Below, piece by piece: positions 33,754-44,870 of a stretch of 64,000 nt of DNA (position 1 is the first letter of the stretch; each line of letters begins with the position of its first letter). A model generated the notes under the pieces. That model was not told the origin of the DNA, ran no database searches, and saw only the letters and a list, made by a program, of their open reading frames with translations. The translations under genes and the position numbers were made by a program. The DNA is from Cryptomeria japonica (lineage: Eukaryota; Streptophyta; Pinopsida; Cupressales; Cupressaceae), in NCBI RefSeq assembly GCF_030272615.1, contig NC_081405.1:317679041-317743040 (forward strand). Reading direction: 5' to 3'.

Positions 33754-34194
33754 ATCTCCCCCTTTGGCATTGATGGCAAAACCAACAATTAAATGGTAAT
33801 ACCAACTTGATTTGTTCCAACTGATTCGGATTCAAATTGTTGTATAGTCTTCTCTTGTTATTCTTGAGCTGATCGAAACTTTTCCCGAATTCTTCTCCCC
33901 TTGGCATTGGTTTTTTGTTATGTTCTCCATTTAGTCTAACTTCTCCATTTATTCTTCTCCCCCTTTGACAACAATGCCAAAAAAAGAAAAAGAGCTAATT
34001 CATGGTTTCTTCCCCTATGAAGTGATTTGCCTTGCTATGTTACACATGTATTATCTCAGTCTCGATCAAAGAAACTTGTCTCCAATCACTATTTCCTGCA
34101 CACCTTTAGAAAACCTCCTAAAGTGTGTAAATCAGCATCAATCCACAAATAATATTCGATAGAGTCATTGAATTGATGCTTTCACCGAACTCTG

Positions 34195-35747
34195 TCAGTG
34201 AGTAGAAGATAGGGGTAGGACCCCTAACTTGCTTCTGAGATACTCAAAAGTGTCTCTTGGCAGTGGCTTTGTGAAGATGTTTGCTATTTGCTCCTTTGAA
34301 CTGATATATTCCAACACAACTTTCTTCTCTTGAACTTCTTCTCTAAGATAATGATACTTTACAGAGATATGTTTTGTCTTAGAGTGCATTACCAGATTCT
34401 TTGAAATGTTAATGGCACTAGTATTATCACAGAATATAGTTACTGGCTCGGTAACTTTCTCATTTATACCTTCCAACAATTGTTTGATCCATGCAATATT
34501 TCAGCTTCAGCTGTTGATTGTGAAATCCATCCTTGTTTCTTGCTAAGCTAACTTACTAGTCTATCTCCCAAAATGAAAGCTCCACCACTTGTGCTTTTCC
34601 TATCATCAATATTTCTTGCCCAATCAGCATCAGTTAAATTAAAATCATTCCTCTTTTCATAAACTAAGCCATAGTCTTTAGTGCCACTCAGGTATCTAAA
34701 AATTCTCTTGATTGCTGTCATATGGGTTTCTTTGGGATCTGTAGAAAATCTTGCAACTATTCCTACTGCATGTGCTATATCTGGCCTACTGTGAATAGCA
34801 TATTGCAGCTTTCCAATCATAGATCGGTAAAGTGTCTCATCAACAGATGCAGATTCATCATTCTTTGATAGTTTAGAGTTAGTAGTCATAGGAGTACTTA
34901 CAGGTTTAGAATCCTCCATTCCAAATTTCTTCAAGATTTCCTTTATGCACTTGGATTGATTGATGAAAATCTCATCTTTCATTTGTAGTATTTGTAAACC
35001 TATAAAATAATTTATCTCACCGATTAATGACATCTCAAATTATTTGCACATTTCATTTCCAAAGTTCTTTCATAGAGAATCATTTCCACAAAAAATAATA
35101 TCATCAACAAATATGGTTGAGATCAGTATTCCATTGTCCTCATCATTCTTCATGTACATATTATTATTTTCACTTGTCCTTATAAATCCAATCTTGATCA
35201 AGTAAGAGTGCAGTCGCTCATACCATGCTCTAGGTGCTTGTTTCAGACCATATAAAGCTTTGTTTAATTTACATACCTGATCTTTACTCTTGTCTTGAAC
35301 AAATCCTTCAAGTTGTTCAGTATAAACATCTTCTTCTAGTATACCATTCAAAAATGTAGATTTAACATCCATTTGATATACCTTGAAATTTTTGAAAGCA
35401 GCATATGCCAACAATGTTCTTACTCCCTCAAGTCTAACCACGGGTGCAAAAGTCTCACCATAATCTATTCCTTCTTCTTGAGCATAATCTTTGCAAACTA
35501 GTCTTGCTTTGTTCTGAATGACCTCACCTTTTTCATTTAGCTTGTTTCTAAAGATCCACTTTGTACCAATTACATTTTTTTCCTTTGCTCTTAGGACCAA
35601 TGTCCATGTTTCATTCTTCTTGATCTGATCAATCTCTTCTGTCATAGAATTTACCCAATCTTCATTGTTAAATGCCTCTTTTACTATTCTCGGTTCAAAT
35701 TCAGATATCAGACATGTGTTCTGCCTCAGTTTGTTCCTTGTCATCAC
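34195..35747 (-). pseudogene. Element G reverse transcriptase and RNase H
   Basis: On the minus strand: NETWTLVLRAKEKNVIGTKW, VYQMDVKSTFLNG, ALYGLKQAPRAWYERL and the catalytic FVDDIIFCG (near 35115-35090), all in one open piece (35070-35747). The next piece (34548-35033) holds the connection and the start of RNase H (ADWARNIDDRKSTSGGAF). The last (34195-34479) holds FCDNTSAINISKN and KPLPRDTFEYLRSKLG. Stops or frameshifts at about 35065, 35040, 34545 and 34490 separate them. It synthesised cDNA in the ancestral element but is inactive now. Confidence 0.85.
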
Positions 35748-36990
35748 TGGATCATCCTTATCTCCTAAAATCTGACTTGATGCATGATTTCTTCTAACAT
35801 ATTTGGCTAATATAGGCTCGGTAGGCTCTGTATGATCATCTTCATCACTCGGTAACTAGATATTATCTTTATTTACTTCAGCAAATTTCTCGGTAGGACT
35901 TCTCAGTTGAACATAAACAAATTCTTCATAATTTTCTAGTTCTTTGGAATTTCCTTCATCATTTCTTTCTGCAAATTCATCAATTTTCACATTTGCATTT
36001 TCTACTATTTTGTTAGATGATTTGATCAGACATTTAAATGCTTTACTTCTAGAAGAATAACCAAGAAATGTTCCTTCCTTAGTTTTTTGATCAAACTTTC
36101 TATTTTTGTCATCTTTGTGAACATAACATCTACTTCCAAAGATTTTAAAATAACTTACATTAGGTTTCTTGTCATACCAGATTTCATATGGTGTCTTCAT
36201 AGTTCCTTCCTTCAGTTGTACTCGGTTCAGGGTGTAAACAACAGTGTTGATTGCTTCTCTCCAAAATGTTTGAGGTACCCTCTTTTCTATCATCGAGGTT
36301 TTGGCACAATCTACAATTGATCTGTTTCTTCTCTCATCTATCCCATTTTGCTAAGTTGTTCTCCATGCAGACACTTGCCTTTTTATACCATGATCATTGC
36401 AGAATAAGTTAAATTCATCAGAAGTGAATTCTCCTCCTCTATCAGATCTAAGACATTTAGCTGTCTTCCTATTTCATTTTCAACTCTTGCCCTGTACCAT
36501 TTAAACATTTGAAAAGCTTCTAATTTTTCTTTTAAAAACATAATTGACATCATCCTTGAGTAATCATCCACAAATAATATAAATATTTGTCACCATAATA
36601 ACTATGAACTTTCATAGGACCACAAAGATCAATGTGTACTAGATCTAAAATTCCTTTAGAAGTGTAGGACTTACTTGTAAAGCTTGATCTTGTCATCTTA
36701 CCCATCTGGCATCCTTAGCACATAGCATTCTCAGGTTTTTCTAGGCTTGGTAGACCTCTTACTCGGTGTTTCTTACTTATTTTGATCAGATTATCAAAAT
36801 TTACATGACAAAACCTTTTATGCCATAACCAGGTATCTTCTATTTTTGCATATAGACATTTTTTCCAAGTTGAGTCAAGATGAAATGCATTACCTTTTGT
36901 TTGTGTTCTGGTAGCAACCAGCTTTCCATGTTTTTCATGAACTTTGACACATCCCTTCTAGAATTGTATTCAGTATCCTATATTGTTTAG
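35748..36990 (-). pseudogene. Element G GAG-pre-integrase and integrase
   Basis: The zinc-binding block (WLWHKRFCHVNFDNL, then CQMGK after a TAG) leads to the integrase core. The first Asp is in VHIDLCGP, the second in LRSDRGGEF, and the Glu in QNGIDERRN, so all three catalytic residues can still be read, though in different frames. The C-terminal part (35856-36293) is open: PYEIWYDKKPN, FKIFGSRCYVHK, EGTFLGYSSRS. Frameshifts at about 36570, 36420 and 36300 disable it. Confidence 0.8.
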
Positions 36991-38283
36991 CTATGCTACA
37001 CTCAACAAATTGTATTTCAAACCTTCAACCCAGTATACATCATCACATTTAGCATTGTCAAGAAGTGTTATAGATCCTTTACCTTTCACCAGACATGGTG
37101 CATCGTTACCAAATCTTACATATCCTCCTTCATAGTCGTCTAGTTTAATAAACTTGTGTTTATCACTTGTCATGTGATGTGAGCATCCATTGTCTATGAT
37201 CCCAGAATCATTATTATTTATGTGAGATATTAGAGCTTTTCCTTCATACCTTTCTTCATCCGATCCATCTTTAATAGCCGCATAAACAACTTCCTCTATA
37301 TCAGTTTCATCAGATTTATCATCGTTGGATTCCTCATCAACTACTAGGCATGTCTTTCTGTCTCTCCTTCTGAAGTCTCGATGTCCTCTATAGTGATTGT
37401 CTTTATGTCTATCTTCTCGGTATACTCTCTTTTCACTAGATTCTTTCTCAGGGTAGTTAGAAGCCATATGTCCTATTTTATCACAATTGAAACATTTTAA
37501 AGGTAGCTTTCCTTTATACTTACCTTTGCCTCTTGATAACCTTCTGGCCAATAGTGCTTCAAACTCTTCTTGCTTTCTGATTTCCTCATATAGTTTGTGT
37601 ACTTCTTCCATGTTTTTATGAAATCTCTCACTTGTTCCACTATGATTTCCTTTAGAATACTTATTCATTCTATCATTATAGTCATCAGATTCACCAATAT
37701 GAAAAGAACTAAATGCAGATTCTACTTTATTTACTGAAGACCCACTATTATCAAAATTACTTAACTCAAATGCATGTAGCTTACCGATAGTGGCATCCAA
37801 AGAGACTGATATATTTGGTATAGACCTTAATTCATTGATTGCAGAGACTCGAATGGCATAAGCAGGTAGAAGGGTTCTCAACAACTTACTTGTTACATCC
37901 TTTTCTTCAATAGTTCCTCCTGCTCCTTTAATTTGATTGACAATTTCCTTTAACCTTGTATTCTATTAGGTTATGTTCTCACCTTCATTCATTCTCATGG
38001 ATTCAAGTTGTCCTCTTAGACTATCTACTTTTTCTCTTTGGACATGTTCATCACTACCATACATAGATATGATCTTGGTCCACATTGCTTTTGCATCATT
38101 ATAGCCTTCTAGATCATTAAACTTTGAGTTGTTCAACGTTGATGTTATTTCAATCATAGCTTGAATATGTTCTTGCTTTGCTTTTATCTCTTCCAAGGTC
38201 ATCGGGTTGGTGCTAGGTGCTATGTAATCATTCTCCAAGTAATATGTTGCATATTCTCCAATTTCTGATAAGTGTAGCTTCAT
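36991..38283 (-). pseudogene. Element G gag and protease
   Basis: The gag N-terminal part is open at 37966-38283 (MKLHLSEIGEYATYYLEND ... SMRMNEGENIT), with a stop just before 37965. The second open piece (36991-37884) carries the rest of gag, a knuckle CFNCDKIGHMASNY (37453-37494) whose last Cys is Tyr, an Arg/Asp-rich linker, and the protease motif IDNGCSHHM, where Asn replaces the Ser of Asp-Ser-Gly. It ends in YNLLSVA before a TAG. An initiator ATG upstream of 38283 is not certain because the first residues are decayed. Confidence 0.8.
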
Positions 38284-38393
38284 CCTTTTCTACCATGTGG
38301 AGAAACTTGACTTGTTCAACTTTGGTGCATCCCTTTTATACATCTTCAGATCTTTGCCTCAAGTACCTTTAAAATTTTCTTTCGGAGTCCTTA

Positions 38394-38405
38394 GCTCTGA
38401 TACCA
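38394..38405 (-). promoter_or_regulatory. Element G primer-binding site
   Basis: The minus strand reads TGGTATCAGAGC, a perfect initiator Met-tRNA complementary site, two bases inside the 5' LTR. Confidence 0.9.
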
Positions 38406-38407
38406 AT

Positions 38408-39892
38408 TATAAAGCTATGATGCTAATAGTAAAAAAGATGAGAGGGGGGGTGAATCATACAAACTTAATCTTCAATATATTCAACAAATTCAACCTCGGT
38501 AGCATATACTTCTGAATATATAACCAAAACTGTAAAACATTCAAACTCATGAACAGATAATCATCACAACACATATAACACCAAATTTAATGTAGAAACC
38601 CAAATAGGGAAAAACCAATGTGGGATTTTGGACCCACTAAGAAATATACCCTTCTAGAGTATGCTCGGTTAAAATAAAATCATGTTAAAGATTACAAACA
38701 CATTGCTAGATGTGACCCGGTTAAGGGATTTCCCTCAGAATTGTTAGAGTCTTGCACTTTGTTAGAAGTGACCTTGTCAAAGGATTTCAAACACTCATTT
38801 AGAATGTTACCTTGCTAGAGGATTTACAAATAAGACTATTAGGTCCACTCGGTTAAGAGATTTTCTATCACTTTACAAAATAACAGTAATAAAAATATAT
38901 CTGCAACTTCACATCTAAAATGCTAAAGTAGATTCTTATTTTCTCAAAACAATATTGTCATAACACTCATCTAATCCCTTGATGGGCTTGCTGGGCTTCT
39001 CAATCTATTCTTCATTTAGATCTTCAAGCTTTTGAGCTCGGTAAACATTCTTGTAGTATCACTGTGCATACATTTGCCCGCACATATTGTTTATCAACAA
39101 TTCCTTATTTATAAACAATTTATGACTGCTTAATCTCCTTGATCACATTTCCCATGATCAATCTTAGAAATCAGATCATCAAACTTTACTAGGTTCAATG
39201 TATCCTTCGATCTAAAAATGTTTTACCTCACCTTGGAACTTGCATTCCTTCCTAGGAACTTGTGCTAGGTTATTGCGGTTCAATTTGTGCTGTAGATCTT
39301 CCTCCTAATTTTCCATTGCCGTAGATCCTTAACAAACTTCTTGCAAGACAAACTAGTCATTTGTTCATCTCCAGCTCATTAGCATCCTTCATTAAATAAT
39401 GCTTTTATCCATCCAATACGATCTATTATAACTCAGTTGTTACTCGGTTAATACTGAACTTCACTCGGTAGACATTCTGCCTTTGTTAACCGATATCGAT
39501 AACCTTAGGGTTTACCAACTAGGTACCTTACAGTTTACCGACTAGGTTCCTTTCTTAGTGACATAATACAACATTAAACTTATAATCAACAACATGTGTA
39601 GGATATCAAAACAATCAAAACAACATGATCTCATCATTGTCTAACTTGGTAATAGTTGCCCATTGAATAACTTATTTCTCCCCTTTATTATCACATTCTT
39701 TGTGTGTCACTTACCAACCTCTTAATACTCATCAAAACATACTTCTCAAGATATGGCAACATCATATTGAATCAGAAAATCAATTTCTTGACATCAATGA
39801 CAAAATAATATTATTAAGATGGTAATCATCCTTCTTTAGTGATATCAACAATCTCCAACAACCTTCTCAATATCCTTATTGAAATGCCAACA
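38408..39892 (-). repeat. Element G 5' LTR
   Basis: About 1.49 kb from TGTTGGCATT at 39892 to CTTTATA at 38408; the terminal CA has become TA. Collinear with the 3' LTR, with scattered substitutions. Confidence 0.9.
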
Positions 39893-40025
39893 ACATCATC
39901 TTCAAGTTATTAATGGTTCAAACGTTATAGGTGTTGGAAAGCAAAGGTTTTTTTCAAAATGTTCATCTAAGTGTCAAAGTTGGTCAAAACATGGGAAACA
40001 GTATTGTGAGTTCACCCAACATTTA
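39893..40025. other. Unidentified insert in element E, right part
   Basis: About 130 bp of non-copia DNA between the G target site and the resumption of E. It presumably pairs with 31412-32242 as the segment into which G inserted. No coding signal. Confidence 0.35.
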
Positions 40026-41774
40026 TGCTCTTCAATATCTTATTCAATCTTTTGTTATAACATCTATATGCTTTACTCTTAGTAGAATAACCAAAAAATA
40101 TTCCTTCATCACTTCTAGGATCAAATTTTCCCAATGCATCATCCCTTCTAATGTAGTATTTACTTCCAAATATTCAGAAATATATAAGAGTAGGGGTATG
40201 ACCAAACCATAATTCATAAGGAGTCTTATCAATATCACCTTTTATGTGTGCTTTGTTGAAAGTGTATACAATGGTATTGACAACTTCTCTCCAATAGATA
40301 TAAAATAATTTATCTTTAGTCATCATTATCCTTGCCGCATCCAATATGGTTCTATTTTTCCTTTCCACCAATCCATTTTGTTGTGGAATTCTAGGTGCAG
40401 AAGGTTATCTTCTGATTCCATTCTTCACACAAAAGTTGTTGAGTTCACCAGATGTAAACTCACCTCCTTGATCTAATCTTAAGCATTTTATCTTCAATCT
40501 TGTCTCAATCTCAACCATAGCTTTGAAGATTCTAAATTTCTCAAGAGCTTCTGATTTTTCTTTTAAAAGTGCAACCCACATCATTCTAGAGTAGTCATCG
40601 ATAAGTAACATAAAATATCTATCCCCTTGAAAAATTTTAGTCCTTGTTGATCCACATAGATCAGTATGAATAAGATCAAGAATTTCATTAGATTTATCAT
40701 GTATTCTTCTAAAAGAAGTTTTTACTTGCTTACCCATTAGACATTTTCTACATACTAGATTATAAGGCTTAACAATCTTGGGAAAATCTCTGACAGACTA
40801 TGTTGAATTGATCTTCACTATGCAATTAAATTTACATGACACATCCTCATATGCGATAACCAACTTTCATCAATCTGAGCAATCAAATGAGGTTTCCCAC
40901 TAGAGTTAAAATGAAAAATATTTCCATTGGTTTGGGTTCTGGAAGCAATTTCCAATCCAGATCTATTGATGATCTTGTATTTTCCATCCTTGAATTGTAA
41001 ATGAAATCCTCTATCCATCATCTGACCTACACTTAAAATATTATGCTTCAAGCCTTCAACATAATAAACATTATCAGTATTAGTCTTACCATTAATGATA
41101 TTGTTCCTTTCCCTTTGATCCTACATGCCTTGTTGTCTCCAAATCTGACTAGTCTGCCATCAAATTCTTGTATACTTGTTATAAATTTTCTCTTGTCACC
41201 AGTCATGTGCCATGAGCATCTATTGTCTATAACCCATTCATCATTTTCTTCAATTTTAGCAACTAAAGCCTTCTCATTAGTATGAGTTCCTTCAATGACA
41301 TGTTTTGAAGAATCATCTTTGATAGCAATAAAGACCCAATCTTTACCTGAGCTTTTGTTGCTAGTTCCACTTACAAGTTCTTCTTCATCATCATCATCAT
41401 CAATAATACCAAAATAATCATCACCAGCATAATAGCATGATATATACTTATTCCTTCTAAATCTAGGTCTGTTCAGATATTTCGGATTAGGCTTATAATT
41501 CTTCACAAATCTTTCATGATTCCTAGCAACTCTTTCAGGGCATCTAGAAGCAAATGACCAATCTTATTGCATGAAAAAAATTTAAAAGGCACTTTTCCTT
41601 CATACTTACTTCTAGTCAGTCCTTTAGGAATTCTTTTAGAAATCGGGGCTTCCAGCTCTTCAAGTTATCTGTCTTCCCTTTCAATGTCCTCCAAATCTTT
41701 AACATGTAATTCCTTCTAATCTATCTTTTTCTTACCGGAGGCAGATGCTTTAAATGTAGTTTCAGTTTTAGTAG
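40026..41774 (-). pseudogene. Element E gag C-terminal part, protease and integrase
   Basis: On the minus strand, reading picks up right after the F insertion at TKTETTFKASASGKKK. The knuckle region (FFSCNKIGH) has lost its first Cys and is frameshifted. The protease motif reads IDNRCSWHM, so the catalytic Gly is Arg. GAG-pre-integrase (HNILSVGQM, MRMCHVN) and the integrase core follow with HTDLCGS, LRLDQGGEF and QQNGLVERKNR, all three acidic residues intact. The sequence ends at YRCYNKRLNKIL near 40030, where the unidentified insert begins. Confidence 0.8.
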
Positions 41775-42910
41775 TGTTACTACTTATCAAATTGCCATTA
41801 GTTTTTATATTCAAAGTCATACTATATACTCTAGTCGGTTAACACTACCAAATCATGCAGTCAGTATACACAGAGAAGTTGGTATGCATAGTCTAGTCGG
41901 TTATAGAGGAAAGTAGTCATAGAACACAATATACATCGAGTTGTCTACCGAGTATCTTTTTATGTCTACCGAGCAGCAAACATGACACACCGAGTGAAAC
42001 ATGTTACCAGATTCATTGAACCTGGACATGCACATGAAAACGTGTTACAAGATCGAGGCACATCTAACCGTTATTACATTGGAAATTGCACTAGAAGATT
42101 GTGTATGATTTCGAGATCAATCTAACCAATGAAATATTTTGTATAGTTATTCATTTGATGAATCATGTTTGTAAGATCAAAGCAATGAATTGGATCACCA
42201 TCTTAAGAGATCTATTTATATAGCATGAGTTAAGGGTGTATACATGAGTGTAAGAAGAATATTACAGAGACACAGAGGTCACCAAGAAGGTTTTCAGAGA
42301 ACAGTCAAAGAACAGAGTAAACAGAAGGGTTTACCGAGTTACTATATGGGTTACTGAGGTATGCTATAAGCAAGGTAATCTATCCTGAGCACATAGAATC
42401 TTCTATAACATTTTAGATGTAAAGTTGCAGATATTTGTAATGGTTTTATTGTAATATTGTGAAGTTGTAAGAGAAACCTTTAACAGGGTAAAAGACTCTA
42501 ATCAAGTCCATAAATTGTAAAGCCTCTAACCAGCTAAAGCATTTAGATTAAGTGTTGTAAAATCCTTTAGCGGGGTAGATCTAATAGATCTTATTACTCC
42601 TAATAGGGTAAGATATCAGAAATAGCTAATATGTAGCTCTAACCAAGCACTCTTTATTATTGTAGTAGTGAATTTGTGGGTGTCATACCCATCACAGTTT
42701 TTCTCTCTAACCAAGAGTTTCTGCATAACCAAAATATATGTGTTATGGAGTGAATCATGTATGATTGTTATCTATTTGTTTTAGCTTTATTTTATGTTAC
42801 TGCACTATTATGTTTATGCATAACAATAAAGTTATTATTCAAGAAAAGTTTTGGAGTACTGATTCACCCCTCCCCTCTGAGTACATTAGCTTTCCATATT
42901 GGGCCTAACA
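41775..42910 (+). repeat. Element F 5' LTR
   Basis: TGTTACTACT at the start and GGGCCTAACA at the end. Collinear with 48601-49713 with modest divergence. It contains repeated CGGT/ACCGAG-type short motifs in its first 300 bp. Confidence 0.9.
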
Positions 42911-42912
42911 AT

Positions 42913-42924
42913 TGGTATCAGAGC
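42913..42924 (+). promoter_or_regulatory. Element F primer-binding site
   Basis: TGGTATCAGAGC, a perfect initiator Met-tRNA site two bases after the LTR. Confidence 0.9.
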
Positions 42925-42972
42925 TTGAATCTTGGAAAAGGGTTTAACTACCTAAAGAGAAAGATATTATCA

Positions 42973-44325
42973 ATGGAAGGCTACAAACAATCTTGGAGGA
43001 TTGTGTATCTATAAGAAGAGTTGGATCATGCTAATCAAGTGATTGCAGACATGCAAAGGCAAATGCAAAAATCTCTGAAAGTAAGAAGAAGATTATTTGA
43101 TGACTTGCAGGATTCTCAAGAGTTAGTGGAACAAATTGAGACATCATCTGAGAATAGTATATCTGAAGAGACTGAAGAAATGATTGAAGTATTGAAAGAA
43201 AAGAACAAAGCATTGGTTGATCAACTAAAAGCAATGAAAAGAGAACATGAATATTTCAGCACACAAATGACTGAAAATCTAGATGCATTAAGGATAACTA
43301 AGGATAAAGCAGATGATCTAGAAAGAGAGAAACAACAACTTGAAGTCTTAGTATCTGAAAAAAATGTTGAAATCATAAGGTTGACTAGGATTCAACAAAA
43401 TATGATAGATCAACTAGGTTGTGCACATCATGAAGCAATTCTGAAGAATGATGAAAATCAAGCATTGAAACTTGAAGTATCAAGGTTGACTGATGAACTT
43501 GAAACAAAGAAGAAATCCAAAGAAACACTGAAGAAGAGTTATGAAGCATCAAAGATTTTGGATGAGCAACTGAATACAAGAAGACCCAACAAAGATGCAG
43601 GACTCGGTTATAAAGGAAAAGACTCTACCAAGAAAGGAATTCATACTACTGAGAGAGGAGAATCATCAAAGCAAGCTGGAAACAGGAATAACATCAAAAG
43701 AAAGAAGCCTATTTGCTACTACTATGGAAATCAAGGTCACACTGCCAACATATACCAAATCAGAAAAGGTAAGCAACCGAATATCACTAAGTCCAATGGT
43801 TATTGTTACAATTGCAATAAATATGGTCACACATTTAACCAATGTAGGACAAAGTCTATTAACAATTATCAAAAGGCAAAATACAAAGAGTTTTGTAGAA
43901 ACTGCAATAAATATGGACATAGTACTGAGAAGTGTTGGCTTAAGCAAAAGAACTACATGTGGTCTACACACCGAGCAAACACTAGAGGTTACCGAACTCA
44001 CACAGATCCTTACCAACAATATGCAGCAGTACCATGGGATTACAATACAAGGATATGGTGTGAATGTTGTGGAAGATATGGACATATTAGTGCTAACTAT
44101 TTTATAAGGTTTGGAATGATCAACCGAAGATCATGGAGAAATCCTAGTATGGCATGCTTTCATTGTCACAAAGTTGGACACTTGGCTGGAGATTGCAAAG
44201 ATCAACCTAGAAAAGACACTGAAGAAATCAAAGAAAAATTAAAGATGATTTGGAAAAACAAGGAAATTGTGTCAACTGAAGAAAGCACCTTACCTACTGA
44301 GTTAGGTGCACCTATTCCAAATTAA
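42973..44325 (+). CDS. Element F ORF1: coiled-coil, multi-zinc-knuckle gag-like protein
   Basis: The likely original ATG is at 42973 (MEGYKQSWRIVYL), followed in frame by a TAA at 43012. From 43021 the frame is open for 434 codons, with the next Met at 43051. Counting from 43021, residues ~1-190 are heptad-rich and highly charged (long coiled coil). Five knuckle-like units follow: C232, C262, C292, C347 and C379. Units two, three and five keep the full CX2CX4HX4C (CYNCNKYGHTFNQC, CRNCNKYGHSTEKC, CFHCHKVGHLAGDC); units one and four have Cys-to-Tyr changes. The usual copia capsid signature (GTNYxxWK) is absent. The predicted role is RNA binding and particle assembly, possibly in trans with a partner's gag. 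Confidence 0.75.
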
Positions 44326-44870
44326 TCAGTAAAGGTATTAAGGGACTGCATTCTCTAAAAGTTAAAATCATAATAGTTCCTATTCTATTATTTACTAAAT
44401 TCAAAATCTGCATAGTTAAGATGCATTAGTAAGTCTGAAATTCTATCAAAAGTACTTTACAAGAAACCTATCAAGTCGATGAATACAGGAAGCCTATCAA
44501 GTCAGTAAATGAAGGAAATTTGGTTACTCGGTTAAAAAAAAAGAGAGAGTAAATCCGTTAAAGAGGAACCGAGTGCATTTAATGTTTTTGACCTAACCCG
44601 CACGGAGCCCGATAAGGTATTTTGTATACTTAAAAGCATTTTCGCAGTCACTTACACTTACCAAGTTTTTGAAAAAGTAGAGCAGAGCGATTCCAGGGTG
44701 ATCAAACCTCATTCAAAGCAAATTCAAGGTATTTACATCAAATCTCATCGCACTGTTAAGCTAGCTTACTAATCTTATCAAATTGTTATTATATGCTAAG
44801 TGTGAAGTGTTTGTCATTTGAAATTCTAAAACCCTAAGGACTCTTTACTAGTTTTTACCTGAAATCCTAA
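44326..44870 (+). other. Spacer between element F ORF1 and ORF2
   Basis: A 545-bp non-coding spacer. A TATA-like TTTTGTATACTTAAAAGC lies at about 44618-44636, some 235 bp before the ORF2 ATG, and could be an internal promoter. Splicing from upstream is another way ORF2 could be reached. Neither is proven. Confidence 0.35.

Larger units (their letters stand above)
32243..39892 (-). mobile_element. Element G: Ty1/copia retrotransposon
   Basis: Minus-strand element of 7.65 kb with ~1.5-kb LTRs, initiator Met-tRNA primer site, a full gag-protease-integrase-RT-RNase H order and a polypurine tract. The flanking 5-mers are ACATA (32238-32242) and ACATC (39893-39897), a target duplication with one change. 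The frame is broken in several places, but every domain is present, making it the most complete copia copy here. Confidence 0.9.

Noticed and set aside
43595-44107. Alternative-frame ORFs of 170 and 139 codons within F ORF1
   Set aside because: Shadows of the zinc-knuckle frame, lacking any motif.
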